Notes under the pieces: model-generated
The model's database searches: none
The model's input: only the letters and a program-made list of their open reading frames with translations
Told to the model about the DNA's origin: nothing
Assembly: GCA_024998625.1 (NCBI GenBank)
Contig: JACOEL010000010.1
Span: forward strand, 97,994 to 161,993
Direction: 5' to 3'
Source of the DNA: Nitrospira sp.
GTDB lineage: Bacteria; Nitrospirota; Nitrospiria; Nitrospirales; Nitrospiraceae
DNA: 64,000 bases
Position numbers and translations under genes: made by a program
Shown: in pieces, positions 26,011 to 34,875 of the stretch
Layout: each line of letters starts with the position of its first letter
Position numbering within the stretch: position 1 is the first letter of the stretch

Positions 26011-27096
26011 ATGCCATTGAAGGTGCATCCCGATATCGCTTCCCTTGTCCCGTACGTTCCTGGAAAGCCTATCGAAGAGCTGCAGCGAGAGTTGGGACTC
26101 CCGCGCGCGATCAAGTTAGCATCCAATGAAAACCCGATCGGACCGTCGCCCAAAGCACTAGCCGTCTTGGGTGAAACCGCTCCGACTCTCCATCGGTACC
26201 CGGACGGCGGGGCGTTTCGTTTGCGCGGAGCCCTGGCTGAGCGGTGGAAAGTCACGCCGGATCACGTCATTCTCGGAAACGGCTCGGACGAAATCATCGG
26301 CCTGCTTGCGCGAACCTTTTTGTCTCCCGGCGATGAGGCCGTGATGGCCGAGCACACCTTCGTAATTTACAAGATGGAGGTGAAGGCCGCGCACGGTGTG
26401 GCGGTGGAAGTGCCGCAGAAGAATTGGCACCACGATTTGCCGGCCATGGCGGCAGCCATCACCGACAAGACTCGCTTGTTGTTTGTGTGCAATCCGAACA
26501 ATCCCACCGGCACCATGGCGACCAAGGCTGAGGTGGCGGCGTTGATGGTGCGCGTGCCCGATCATGTGGTGGTGGTGTTCGATGAGGCCTATTACGAGTA
26601 TGTCCGGCATCCGGAATTTCCGGAGTCGCTCAGCTATGTGAAAGCCGGTCGCAATGCCATTGTGCTGCGGACCTTCTCCAAGATCTATGGTTTGGCTGGG
26701 CTTAGGATCGGATACGGGATCACCACGCCGGAAATTACGAACTACCTGAATCGAATCCGTCCACCCTTCAATGCAAACAGCATGGCCCAACGCGCCGCGT
26801 TGGCAGCGTTGGACGATGAGGCACATGTGGGTGCGAGTCGAGTCCTCAACCATGCGGAAATGGACAAGGTCCGGGCCGGCTTGTTGACCTTGGGCTTCGA
26901 GGCCTTGCCCAGCGAAACGAATTTTCTCTACTTCGATGTCGGGAGAGACGGTCGCGAGGTATTTGACGCGCTGTTGCGGAAGGGCATCATCGTCCGCCAC
27001 ATCGACGGCCGAATGCTGCGGGTAACCATCGGCCTTCCGGAAGAAAACCAACTGTTCCTGAGCGCGCTTGCGGACGTGACGCGCGCCGCTCGATAA
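26011..27096 (+). CDS. hisC: HisC-family aminotransferase (histidinol-phosphate / aromatic)
   Basis: 361-residue class II PLP aminotransferase. It contains KLASNENPIGPSPKAL, NGSDEIIGLLART, the NPNNPTGT motif, VVVFDEAYYEY and the PLP-lysine segment TFSKIYGLAGLRIGYG, then the C-terminal Arg in GRMLRVTIG. HisC-type enzymes act on histidinol phosphate and often on phenylalanine and tyrosine precursors. Its place between pheA and the DAHP synthase gene suggests an aromatic aminotransferase; specificity cannot be decided from sequence alone. Confidence 0.93.
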   Translation: MPLKVHPDIASLVPYVPGKPIEELQRELGLPRAIKLASNENPIGPSPKALAVLGETAPTLHRYPDGGAFRLRGALAERWKVTPDHVILGNGSDEIIGLLARTFLSPGDEAVMAEHTFVIYKMEVKAAHGVAVEVPQKNWHHDLPAMAAAITDKTRLLFVCNPNNPTGTMATKAEVAALMVRVPDHVVVVFDEAYYEYVRHPEFPESLSYVKAGRNAIVLRTFSKIYGLAGLRIGYGITTPEITNYLNRIRPPFNANSMAQRAALAALDDEAHVGASRVLNHAEMDKVRAGLLTLGFEALPSETNFLYFDVGRDGREVFDALLRKGIIVRHIDGRMLRVTIGLPEENQLFLSALADVTRAAR

Positions 27097-27114
27097 GGAA
27101 AGCGAGACGAGATC

Positions 27115-28128
27115 ATGATTATTGTCTTGAAGCCTGACGCGTCGGAGCGGGAAGTCGATCACATTATCGACCGACTTCGCGAGTTGGGACTGAAGTCGCA
27201 TATTTCTGCCGGCCAGGAGCGGACCATTATCGGGGTGATCGGGGACGATCGCATCCTGCACAATCAGCCGTTGACCGCATTGCCGGGGGTCGAAAGTGTC
27301 CTGCCGATTTTGGCTCCCTGGAAGCTGGTCAGCCGGGAGTTCAAGAAAGAGAACACCATCATTGACGTGAACGGCGTCAAAATCGGCGATAAGAAAATCA
27401 CCATCATGGCCGGTCCCTGCGCGGTCGAGCGGTTGGAGCTGACCGTCGGTATCGCCCACGAGGTCAAGTCGGCAGGCGCGACTGTGCTTCGTGGCGGCGC
27501 ATACAAACCGCGCACCTCGCCCTATTCCTTTCAGGGATTGGGGCGTGAAGGTCTGGACTATCTGGTCGAAGCCAAAAAACAGACTGGCCTCCCGGTGGTG
27601 AGCGAGATTCTGGACACCCGCGATATCGAGTTGTTTCTGGAGAAGGCCGACATCATCCAGATCGGCGCCCGAAACATGCAGAACTTCGAGTTGCTCAAGG
27701 AGGTCGGGGCCTACGATAAGCCGGTTCTGTTGAAGCGCGGCCTCTCGGCCACGATCAAGGAATTCCTCCTCTCCGCTGAATACATCATGTCCCGTGGCAA
27801 CCGGAATGTCATGTTATGCGAACGCGGCATCCGCACGTTTGAAACCCAGTATCGAAATACGTTGGATATGGCCGCCATTCCGACCCTTAAGGGGCTCTCG
27901 CATTTGCCGGTCATCGTGGATCCCAGTCATGCGACGGGCAAGTGGGATTTGGTGGCGCCCATGTCGAAGGCGGCGATCGCAGCCGGCGCCGACGGACTGT
28001 TAATCGAAGTGCATTCCAATCCTGAATGTGCCCTCTGCGATGGCGAAGAGTCGATTCGGCCGTCGAAATTTAAAGAATTGATGGGAGATCTGCGGAAGAT
28101 CGCCGCAGCTGTTGACCGGACGTTGTGA
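27115..28128 (+). CDS. aroF: 3-deoxy-7-phosphoheptulonate (DAHP) synthase, type I-beta
   Basis: First step of the shikimate pathway, from phosphoenolpyruvate and erythrose 4-phosphate. 337 residues: an N-terminal ferredoxin-like regulatory domain ([21 protein letters not shown]) and a TIM barrel with [48 protein letters not shown] and VDPSHATGK. In relatives the N-terminal domain mediates inhibition by phenylalanine or tyrosine. It sits in the aromatic run directly before tyrA. Confidence 0.95.
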   Translation: MIIVLKPDASEREVDHIIDRLRELGLKSHISAGQERTIIGVIGDDRILHNQPLTALPGVESVLPILAPWKLVSREFKKENTIIDVNGVKIGDKKITIMAGPCAVERLELTVGIAHEVKSAGATVLRGGAYKPRTSPYSFQGLGREGLDYLVEAKKQTGLPVVSEILDTRDIELFLEKADIIQIGARNMQNFELLKEVGAYDKPVLLKRGLSATIKEFLLSAEYIMSRGNRNVMLCERGIRTFETQYRNTLDMAAIPTLKGLSHLPVIVDPSHATGKWDLVAPMSKAAIAAGADGLLIEVHSNPECALCDGEESIRPSKFKELMGDLRKIAAAVDRTL

Positions 28129-28190
28129 ACGGCGTGTCGCTACTCCAGGACCTGCGCCCTTGCTGATAGCAGTCCAGCAGTTATTGAACG

Positions 28191-29084
28191 ATGAAACCAC
28201 ATTTCAAACAGGTAGCCATTGTCGGGGTTGGGCTGATCGGCGGCTCACTGGGGATGATCCTGCGCCGACAGAAGCTGGCGGATTCCGTCGTCGGCATCGG
28301 GCGACGCATTGAAAATCTCAAGACCGCCGTCGAAGTGGGCGCCATCGACTGGTACGTGTCGGACCCGCGCGAAGGCGTCGAAGGGGCGGACTTTGTGCTG
28401 CTCGCGACACCGGTGGATACCTACGAACGGCATTTGCGGGAATGGGCCGGTTGTCTGCAACCGGGTGCGATCGTGAGTGACGTGGGTAGCGTCAAGGGTG
28501 AGCTGGTGACACGCTCGGAGGCCTTGCTGCCGCCCTCCGTTCGGTTCGTCGGTGCGCACCCCATTGCCGGCAAGGAGAAGACCGGTGTGGCCGCGGGATC
28601 GGAGACCCTTTTCTCCGGCGCGCGCTGCATTCTAACTCCGACCTCCAAGACCGACCCTGAGGCGCTCCGAACGATTCGTGTCCTCTGGGAACTCGCGGGC
28701 TCGATTGTGTTGGACATGGACCCTTTTCTGCACGACAAGATTCTCGGTGCCGTCAGTCACCTGCCGCATGTCGCCGCGTTTGCGTTGATGACGGCGCTGG
28801 CCGACGTGCGTGACCATGGTTTGCCGGAACTCGATCTTGCCAGCCATTCCGGCGGCGGATTACGCGACACCACGCGAATTGCGGCCAGTTCCCCAGAGAT
28901 GTGGCGAGACATCTTCTTGTGGAACCGGGAGAATGTGGTGTCGTTGATCGAGACGTATGAGCGGCATCTCGGCGAACTCAAACGGTTGATTGCTGACGGT
29001 GACGCCGCTGGGATCGAGAAGCAACTGAATAAGGCCAAGCATGAGCGGGAACAACTCATTCCTCGCCCATCGGGGAAGAGCTAG
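28191..29084 (+). CDS. tyrA: Prephenate dehydrogenase
   Basis: Converts prephenate to 4-hydroxyphenylpyruvate with NAD(P). 297 residues with the Rossmann motif VGVGLIGGSLGMIL at residue 10, DVGSVKGELV, the substrate segment GAHPIAGKEKTGVAA and HLPHVAAFAL, and the C-terminal GGGLRDTTRIAASSPEMW. The family His and Ser residues are present. No fused chorismate mutase or ACT domain is present, so regulation is likely simple. aroA starts 6 bases downstream. Confidence 0.95.
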   Translation: MKPHFKQVAIVGVGLIGGSLGMILRRQKLADSVVGIGRRIENLKTAVEVGAIDWYVSDPREGVEGADFVLLATPVDTYERHLREWAGCLQPGAIVSDVGSVKGELVTRSEALLPPSVRFVGAHPIAGKEKTGVAAGSETLFSGARCILTPTSKTDPEALRTIRVLWELAGSIVLDMDPFLHDKILGAVSHLPHVAAFALMTALADVRDHGLPELDLASHSGGGLRDTTRIAASSPEMWRDIFLWNRENVVSLIETYERHLGELKRLIADGDAAGIEKQLNKAKHEREQLIPRPSGKS

Positions 29085-29090
29085 GCTGCC

Positions 29091-30419
29091 ATGGCATCCT
29101 TAACTATTACGCCGGGACGTCCGCTGAAGGGCACCATTGCGGTTCCGGGCGACAAGTCCGTCACCCATCGAGCGATTATTCTGACGGCCCTCGCCGAGGG
29201 GCTCAGCCAGGTCACCGACTATTGTCGTGGGGAAGATTGTTTGAATACCATGCGTGCGTTCCAGTCGCTGGGCGTGCGGATCGAAGAGACGGCGGAGCGG
29301 TTGACGGTCCATGGCAAAGGTATGTGGGGCCTTACAGAGCCGTTCGGCCCGATCGATTGCGGCAATTCCGGAACCGGCATTCGTCTGATGGCGGGGTTGT
29401 TGGCGGGGCAGGATTTTTTCACGGTCCTGACCGGAGACGAATCGATTAGACGTCGTCCGATGGGACGAGTCGTGAAACCTTTGCGGGCCATGGGGGCGAC
29501 GATTGCCGGACGAAAAGGCGGGGAACTGGCGCCTTTGGCCATCACCGGAGCCCGGTTGAAGGGCATGTCGTACGTGTCCCCGGTCGCGAGCGCGCAGATT
29601 AAATCGTCGCTGCTCTTTGCCTCGCTGTATGCCGATGGCCTGACGACCATTTCGGAGCCGCGGCTTTCGCGGGATCATACCGAGCGTATGTTTGCCTACT
29701 TCGGAATTCCGTTTCATCGTGATGGGTGTACGGTTCGGATCGAAGGGCGGTCCTCCACACGCTGGAGTGGAAAAACCGTGGTGGTGCCGGGCGACCTGTC
29801 CGCAGCCGCATTTTTCATCGTCGGCGCCTCGATTGTGCCGGACTCCGATGTGACCGTGCTGTCGGTCGGCATGAATCCAACCCGGACCGGGCTCTTAGGC
29901 ATTCTGCGTCAGATGGGCGCGCATATCGAGGTGCTCAATCCTCGTGAAGAGGCCGGAGAGCCGGTCGCGGACTTGCGCGTACGCTCAAGGCTGCTACGGG
30001 GAGTACAGATCGGGCCGGAACAGATTCCGCAAACGATCGATGAGTTCCCGATTCTCTGTGTCGCGGCGGCCGTGGCCGACGGTGAAACCGTGATCACCGG
30101 AGCTGAAGAGCTGCGCGTCAAAGAAAGCGACCGTATCGCGACGATGGCGACTGAACTCCGGGCGATGGGCGCGCGGATCGAAGAACGGCCGGATGGCATG
30201 GTGATACAGGGGCTGGGGTGCAAGAGTGCGAACGGCACGCTCACAGGGGCGACCTGCGCGAGTCACGGCGACCACCGCGTGGCCATGTCCGTCGCGATCG
30301 GAGCCCTGACCGCTGCCCAGCCCACTCAGATTCAGGACACGGATTGTATCGAGACTTCGTTCCCGAACTTCGATCGTAAGCTCTTGGAACTGTTGACTGA
30401 TTCTGTGAAACGTCTATAG
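29091..30419 (+). CDS. aroA: 3-phosphoshikimate 1-carboxyvinyltransferase (EPSP synthase)
   Basis: 442 residues. It contains GDKSVTHRAIILTALAEG near residue 19, the DCGNSGTGIRLMAGLLAG motif, RRPMGRVVKPLRAMG, PVASAQIKSSLL, the catalytic DEFPILCVAAAVADGET and RVKESDRIA. The motif between residues 90 and 105 reads GNSGT.RLMAGLL, where class I enzymes have GNAGTAMRPL; this is the class II-like pattern. It is sixth in the shikimate pathway; aroE and aroK lie about 20 kb away at 49677-51116. Confidence 0.96.
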   Translation: MASLTITPGRPLKGTIAVPGDKSVTHRAIILTALAEGLSQVTDYCRGEDCLNTMRAFQSLGVRIEETAERLTVHGKGMWGLTEPFGPIDCGNSGTGIRLMAGLLAGQDFFTVLTGDESIRRRPMGRVVKPLRAMGATIAGRKGGELAPLAITGARLKGMSYVSPVASAQIKSSLLFASLYADGLTTISEPRLSRDHTERMFAYFGIPFHRDGCTVRIEGRSSTRWSGKTVVVPGDLSAAAFFIVGASIVPDSDVTVLSVGMNPTRTGLLGILRQMGAHIEVLNPREEAGEPVADLRVRSRLLRGVQIGPEQIPQTIDEFPILCVAAAVADGETVITGAEELRVKESDRIATMATELRAMGARIEERPDGMVIQGLGCKSANGTLTGATCASHGDHRVAMSVAIGALTAAQPTQIQDTDCIETSFPNFDRKLLELLTDSVKRL

Positions 30420-30431
30420 TGCGAGGATTAC

Positions 30432-31130
30432 GTGGGTGAACCGGGCAAATCCAGCCGCGGGAAGCGCGGGTTGATCATCGCCATCGATGGTCCGGCTGGG
30501 GTCGGCAAGAGTACGGTCGCCAGACTACTGGCCTTGCGGCTTGGATACCTCTATTTGGATACAGGCGCCTTGTATCGGGCCATCGCATGGAAGGTGCGTG
30601 ACGCGGGGTTGAGTCCGGAAGAACCGCTTGCCATTACGGCGCTGCTACCCAAGACGACGCTGCACATGGCCTGTGGCCCCGAGCAATCCCATGTGTTACT
30701 GGATGGACGGGATATCACCGGCGAATTGCGCACGCCCGCGGTGACGGCAATGGCGTCCATGGTCTCGGCAATTCCGGCCGTCCGTGAATGGCTGCTGCCG
30801 GTGCAACGGCAGATCGGCGCCGAGGGGTGTGTTGTGGCGGAAGGGCGCGACATCGGGACCCGGGTGTTTCCGGAAGCCGATGTGAAGTTTTTCCTCGAGG
30901 CCGATGCGGAGGTCCGGGCAACGCGACGACATCGTGAGCTAGTGGCGGCGGGGCATTCGGTTCAATTCGATCAGACGAAGCGCGATATGACCGGGCGGGA
31001 TGATCGCGATCGATCTCGAACCGTGGCGCCGCTGATTCCCGCTCCCGATGCTGAACGGATCGATACGTCGAGTATGCCGGCAGAGGCTGTCGTTGAGCAC
31101 ATGCTGGCCGTGATCACGGCGAGATTGTGA
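30432..31130 (+). CDS. cmk: Cytidylate kinase
   Basis: Phosphorylates CMP and dCMP using ATP. 232 residues with Walker A DGPAGVGKSTVARLLA, YLDTGALYRA (nucleotide monophosphate site), AEGRDIGTRVFPEADVKFFLEA and RDDRDRSRTVAPLIPAPDA. The GTG start at 30432 has GAGG 5 bases upstream. The stop overlaps the plsC start by 4 bases. The aroA-cmk-plsC-rpsA order recurs in many bacteria. Confidence 0.95.
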   Translation: MGEPGKSSRGKRGLIIAIDGPAGVGKSTVARLLALRLGYLYLDTGALYRAIAWKVRDAGLSPEEPLAITALLPKTTLHMACGPEQSHVLLDGRDITGELRTPAVTAMASMVSAIPAVREWLLPVQRQIGAEGCVVAEGRDIGTRVFPEADVKFFLEADAEVRATRRHRELVAAGHSVQFDQTKRDMTGRDDRDRSRTVAPLIPAPDAERIDTSSMPAEAVVEHMLAVITARL

Positions 31131-31822
31131 GTTCGGCACTGTATGGTCTGTTGTGGGTCATCTCTCGCACGATCGGGTGGCTATGCTTCCGGTATCGCAC
31201 CGTCGGGACTGTGCCGCGGCATGGCGGAGTCCTGATCGCTTCGAATCATGCCAGTTATCTGGATATCCCGCTGCTCGGGTGCGGGATTCCCCGCCGGGTC
31301 TGGTATATGGGGCGGCACGATTTGTTTCCAATGCCGTTGCTCAACGGCCTGCTGCAGGCCCTGGGGTGGATTCCATTACGCGTCGGCCGTCTTGACCGCG
31401 ATGCGTTTAGCAAGGCGGTCTCGTTGATTCAGGAGGGGAAGGCCGTCGCTATTTTCCCCGAAGGGGGGCGGACGATGACCGGTGCGTTGAAACCCGGCAA
31501 GCCGGGAATCGGAGTGATCGTGTCGCAGACGGGCTGTCAGGTTGTGCCGGCGCATATCGGCGGCACGTTCGATGTCCTGCCGCCCGGCGCCAAGTGGCCG
31601 AGATTTCGTCGCGTAACGGTGGCCTATGGAGAGCCGCTGGATTTTTCCGCGGATGCAACGCGGTTGGAAGGAAAAGCGTTTTATCAGCATGTCAGTCGGA
31701 CGGTGATGGCGAAGATCGCGGAGCTCGGACAGGTTCCGATGCCGGGGGAATGGCCGGCCAACGCCGGGCAGCCCCACGATCCCGCCGCAACACCAACAGC
31801 CAAGTCTTGCAACGCTGAGTAA
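31127..31822 (+). CDS. plsC: 1-acyl-sn-glycerol-3-phosphate acyltransferase
   Basis: Second acylation step of phosphatidic acid synthesis at the inner membrane. 231 residues with the catalytic motif NHASYLDIPLL (H-x4-D), the glycerol-phosphate segment LGWIPLRVGRLDRDAF and the FPEGGRTMTGAL motif. One N-terminal hydrophobic helix anchors it. The GTG start overlaps the cmk stop, so the two are probably translated together. Confidence 0.93.
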   Translation: MSSALYGLLWVISRTIGWLCFRYRTVGTVPRHGGVLIASNHASYLDIPLLGCGIPRRVWYMGRHDLFPMPLLNGLLQALGWIPLRVGRLDRDAFSKAVSLIQEGKAVAIFPEGGRTMTGALKPGKPGIGVIVSQTGCQVVPAHIGGTFDVLPPGAKWPRFRRVTVAYGEPLDFSADATRLEGKAFYQHVSRTVMAKIAELGQVPMPGEWPANAGQPHDPAATPTAKSCNAE

Positions 31823-31879
31823 GACTCGGTTTTTCTCACTATCAGCACCCGGCACGAGCCGGAGGACGAGGACCTTTTC

Positions 31880-33595
31880 ATGAGTACTGTCACACCGCAG
31901 AGTGAACCCAAGCTGGATCGCGACGCCTTGGCGGCGATGTATGAGGAAACCTTCCGCAATTTTGAGGAAGGCACCATCACTGAAGGCATGGTCGTGGCCA
32001 TCGGCAAGGACAAAGTCGTGGTCGATATCGGCTATAAGTCTGAAGGCATGATTCCCGCCGACCAGTTCTCGCATGAAGAATTGGCCCAATTGAAGGTCGG
32101 GGATCGCCTCCAAGTGTATCTCGAAGAGTGTGAAGACGCGGACGGCAATCTCGTGCTCTCCAAAGAAAAAGCCGACAAGATGAAAATCTGGGAGGAATTG
32201 GAGAAGCTGCATAAGGAAGAAAAGAGCATCGAAGGCAAGATCATTTCCCGTATCAAGGGCGGCATGATGGTCGATATCGGCGTCAAGGCGTTCTTGCCCG
32301 GCTCCCAGATCGACCTGCATCCGGTCCGCGATCTCGATGGGCTGGTCGGCAAGACGTTTCCCCTCAAGATCATCAAGATCAACCATCGCCGCGGCAATGT
32401 GGTCGTTTCCCGACGGGTCTTGTTGGAAGAGACGCGCGACCGTCGCCGTCAGACGACGTTGTCGACCTTGAAAGAAGGTCAGCTGATTCAGGGGACGGTG
32501 AAGAACATCACCGATTACGGAGCGTTTATTGACCTCGGCGGCATCGACGGATTGCTGCACATCACGGATATGTCCTGGGGTCGTGTGGGGCATCCGTCCG
32601 AGCTGTTCCAGGTCAGCGACAAAGTGGAAGTCACCGTGCTCAAGTATGACCGGGAAACCGGCCGTATCTCCCTGGGCCTCAAGCAGAAGTCGGCAGATCC
32701 CTGGACCGGTGTGGCGGCGAAGTACCCGGTGGGCACGCGCGTTCGTGGTCGCGTGGTGAGTTTGACCGACTATGGCGCCTTCGTTGAGTTGGAGCCCGGC
32801 GTGGAAGGATTGGTCCACGTGTCCGAGATGTCCTGGACGCACGAAGTGCGGCATCCGTCCCGCGTCGTCTCGGTCGGCGATCAGGTGGAAGCCGCCGTGT
32901 TGAACATCGATCCGGGAAGCCGGAAGATTTCGCTCGGCATGAAACAGACGGCGCCGAATCCGTGGGACATGATCGAGGCGAAGTACCCGGCCGGGACGCG
33001 AATCGAGGGAAAGGTGAAGAGCCTGACCGATTTCGGCGCCTTCGTCGGATTGGAAGAAGGCATCGACGGGTTGATCCACATTTCAGACATGTCCTGGACG
33101 AAGCACATCAAGCATCCGTCAGAGCTCTTCAAGAAAGGCCAGAAGGTGGATGCGGTGGTGATTCGTATCGATAAAGAAAAGGAGCGCCTCTCGCTGGGGT
33201 ATAAGCAATTGTCCCGCGATCCGTGGGAAGAGCAGATTCCCAACAAGTATCGGGTGGGCGATAGCATTACCGGCAAGGTCAGCAAGATCGCCGATTTCGG
33301 ACTCTTCATCGAGCTCGATGGCGATGTCGAGGGTCTGATTCATATCAGCGAAGTCGGACTCGATACGAACGTTCGGATGGAAGAGAAGTTCAAGCCGGGT
33401 GACGAGGTCACGGCGAAGATCATCAAGGTGGATCGCGATGAGCGGAAGATTGCGCTCAGCTTGCGCGATCACCAGATGGATTCCGATCGGCGCCAGGTCG
33501 ATGAGTTCCACGCCTCACAGGGCGGGATCGATCAGACCCTGGGTCGCGCGGCCAAGCAAAGCCGGAAACGGAACCAGAGCGATTCCGAAGCCTAG
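31880..33595 (+). CDS. rpsA: 30S ribosomal protein S1
   Basis: 571 residues with six S1 (OB-fold) repeats at roughly 30-100, 115-180, 200-270, 285-355, 372-442 and 460-530. Repeats 3-6 are recognisable by DYGAF/DFGAF or ADFGLF followed by GL.HISE/DMSW. The first two repeats are the diverged ribosome-docking type. This is the full proteobacterial-style set. It follows cmk-plsC, a common arrangement. Confidence 0.96.
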   Translation: MSTVTPQSEPKLDRDALAAMYEETFRNFEEGTITEGMVVAIGKDKVVVDIGYKSEGMIPADQFSHEELAQLKVGDRLQVYLEECEDADGNLVLSKEKADKMKIWEELEKLHKEEKSIEGKIISRIKGGMMVDIGVKAFLPGSQIDLHPVRDLDGLVGKTFPLKIIKINHRRGNVVVSRRVLLEETRDRRRQTTLSTLKEGQLIQGTVKNITDYGAFIDLGGIDGLLHITDMSWGRVGHPSELFQVSDKVEVTVLKYDRETGRISLGLKQKSADPWTGVAAKYPVGTRVRGRVVSLTDYGAFVELEPGVEGLVHVSEMSWTHEVRHPSRVVSVGDQVEAAVLNIDPGSRKISLGMKQTAPNPWDMIEAKYPAGTRIEGKVKSLTDFGAFVGLEEGIDGLIHISDMSWTKHIKHPSELFKKGQKVDAVVIRIDKEKERLSLGYKQLSRDPWEEQIPNKYRVGDSITGKVSKIADFGLFIELDGDVEGLIHISEVGLDTNVRMEEKFKPGDEVTAKIIKVDRDERKIALSLRDHQMDSDRRQVDEFHASQGGIDQTLGRAAKQSRKRNQSDSEA

Positions 33596-33610
33596 GTGAC
33601 GGGAGACTGA

Positions 33611-34510
33611 ATGGGGCCACAAGCGGACACGGCGGTGAAACCACAGCGGAGCCTGCTGCGCCGTATCTTCTGGGCCATCGTGATCGGAGGAGGAGCGTTG
33701 ATTCTCTTGAACGCGCTCCTCCCAGACCTCGATTTCTCAACCCAGGATCGTGTGGCCCTCATTCGCATCGAGGGCGTGATCCTTGATGCACAAGCGACCA
33801 TCAGCGAGTTGAAGCAATACAGCGAGAACCCGCTGGTCAAGGCGATCGTGTTGCGCATCGACAGTCCCGGCGGCGGCGTCGTGCCGTCTCAGGAAATTCA
33901 CGATGCGGTGAAGCGGGTCAAGAATAAGAGCAATAAGGCGGTGATCGCCTCCATGGGGACGGTGGCTGCTTCCGGAGGTTATTATATCGCCGCGGCTACG
34001 GATCGTATCATTGCCAATCCCGGCACGTTGACCGGAAGTATCGGCGTGATCATGGAAATGGCCAACTTCGAAGGCCTGATGAAAAAGGTCGGGGTCGAAG
34101 GGGTGGTCATCAAGAGCGGGCGATTCAAAGACGTCGGATCCCCGTTGCGGAAGATGAGCGATGAGGAACGCAAGCTCCTGCAGTCGGTGATGGACGATGT
34201 CCACCACCAGTTCATTCAAGCCGTGGCCGACGGTCGGTCGTTGGAGGTGTCGGACGTGGAGCCGCTGGCGGATGGGCGGATTTACACCGGCCGCCAGGCC
34301 AAAGAGGCGAGGTTGGTCGACGAACTGGGCGATCTGGACGATGCCATCCACATCGCGGCGGACATCGCCGGCATGGAAGGTGAGCCGAAAGTGGTCGAGC
34401 CTCGCAAGCGGTTTTCATTTCGAGATATCATCGAATCACGTTGGTCGTCGGTGTTTCCGAAGCTGGAGTTGAATACCGGCGTCAAACTGAAATACTTGAT
34501 GGCGTTCTGA
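33611..34510 (+). CDS. sppA: Signal peptide peptidase SppA (short form)
   Basis: 299-residue inner-membrane serine protease that clears cleaved signal peptides. One N-terminal transmembrane segment (IFWAIVIGGGALILLNAL) is followed by the ClpP-like domain: RIDSPGGGVVPSQEI, the nucleophile in GTVAASGGYYIA, NPGTLTGSIGVI and the catalytic Lys in VIKSGRFKDVGSP. Its length corresponds to the single-domain form rather than the 67-kDa tandem enzyme of E. coli. Confidence 0.94.
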   Translation: MGPQADTAVKPQRSLLRRIFWAIVIGGGALILLNALLPDLDFSTQDRVALIRIEGVILDAQATISELKQYSENPLVKAIVLRIDSPGGGVVPSQEIHDAVKRVKNKSNKAVIASMGTVAASGGYYIAAATDRIIANPGTLTGSIGVIMEMANFEGLMKKVGVEGVVIKSGRFKDVGSPLRKMSDEERKLLQSVMDDVHHQFIQAVADGRSLEVSDVEPLADGRIYTGRQAKEARLVDELGDLDDAIHIAADIAGMEGEPKVVEPRKRFSFRDIIESRWSSVFPKLELNTGVKLKYLMAF

Positions 34511-34583
34511 GCGGCCGGAGCGCATCGGTAAGGCGACGCAGCAATTCAGCCGTGCGTAAGCCCCACCCACGAGGAGAGGGACG

Positions 34584-34862
34584 ATGACCAAAGCGCAGAT
34601 TATCGAACGGGTATCGGAGCAGGTTACGACCTTGACGAAGCGGCAGGCGGAGATCGTGGTGAACACGATTTTCGATTGTATTCGCGACTCGCTGCGGAAC
34701 GGCAATAAGACGGAGATCCGAGGGTTCGGGAGTTTTCGTCTCCGCGCCCGGCGGATGAAGGAAGGTCGTAATCCAAAAACCGGGGCGACTGTTGCGGTGC
34801 CGGCCAAGCGTGTGCCATTCTTCAAGGCAGGCAAGGAACTGAAGGAATTACTCAATAAGTAA
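34584..34862 (+). CDS. IHF/HU-family DNA-bending protein
   Basis: 92 residues: MTKAQIIERVSEQVTTLTKRQAEIVVNTIFDC, then EIRGFGSFRLRARRMKEGRNPKTGATVAVPAKRVPFFKAGKELK in family order (only the key GFGSF, RNPKTG and FFKAGK elements are diagnostic). The longer N-terminal helix and the RARRMKEGRNPKTG arm fit the IHF-beta side of the family better than HU. It follows sppA and is 14 bases before a PCP_red-repeat gene. Confidence 0.9.
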   Translation: MTKAQIIERVSEQVTTLTKRQAEIVVNTIFDCIRDSLRNGNKTEIRGFGSFRLRARRMKEGRNPKTGATVAVPAKRVPFFKAGKELKELLNK

Positions 34863-34875
34863 CAGGAGTGATACC

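Noticed and set aside
26158..27459. A 433-codon minus-strand open frame
   Set aside because: Antisense to hisC and the DAHP synthase gene, with no family motif or ribosome site.
31376..33079. A 567-codon open frame on the minus strand
   Set aside because: It lies antisense to plsC and rpsA, both certain. Its composition (His/Asp/Arg-rich) is that of an antisense shadow of GC-rich coding DNA.
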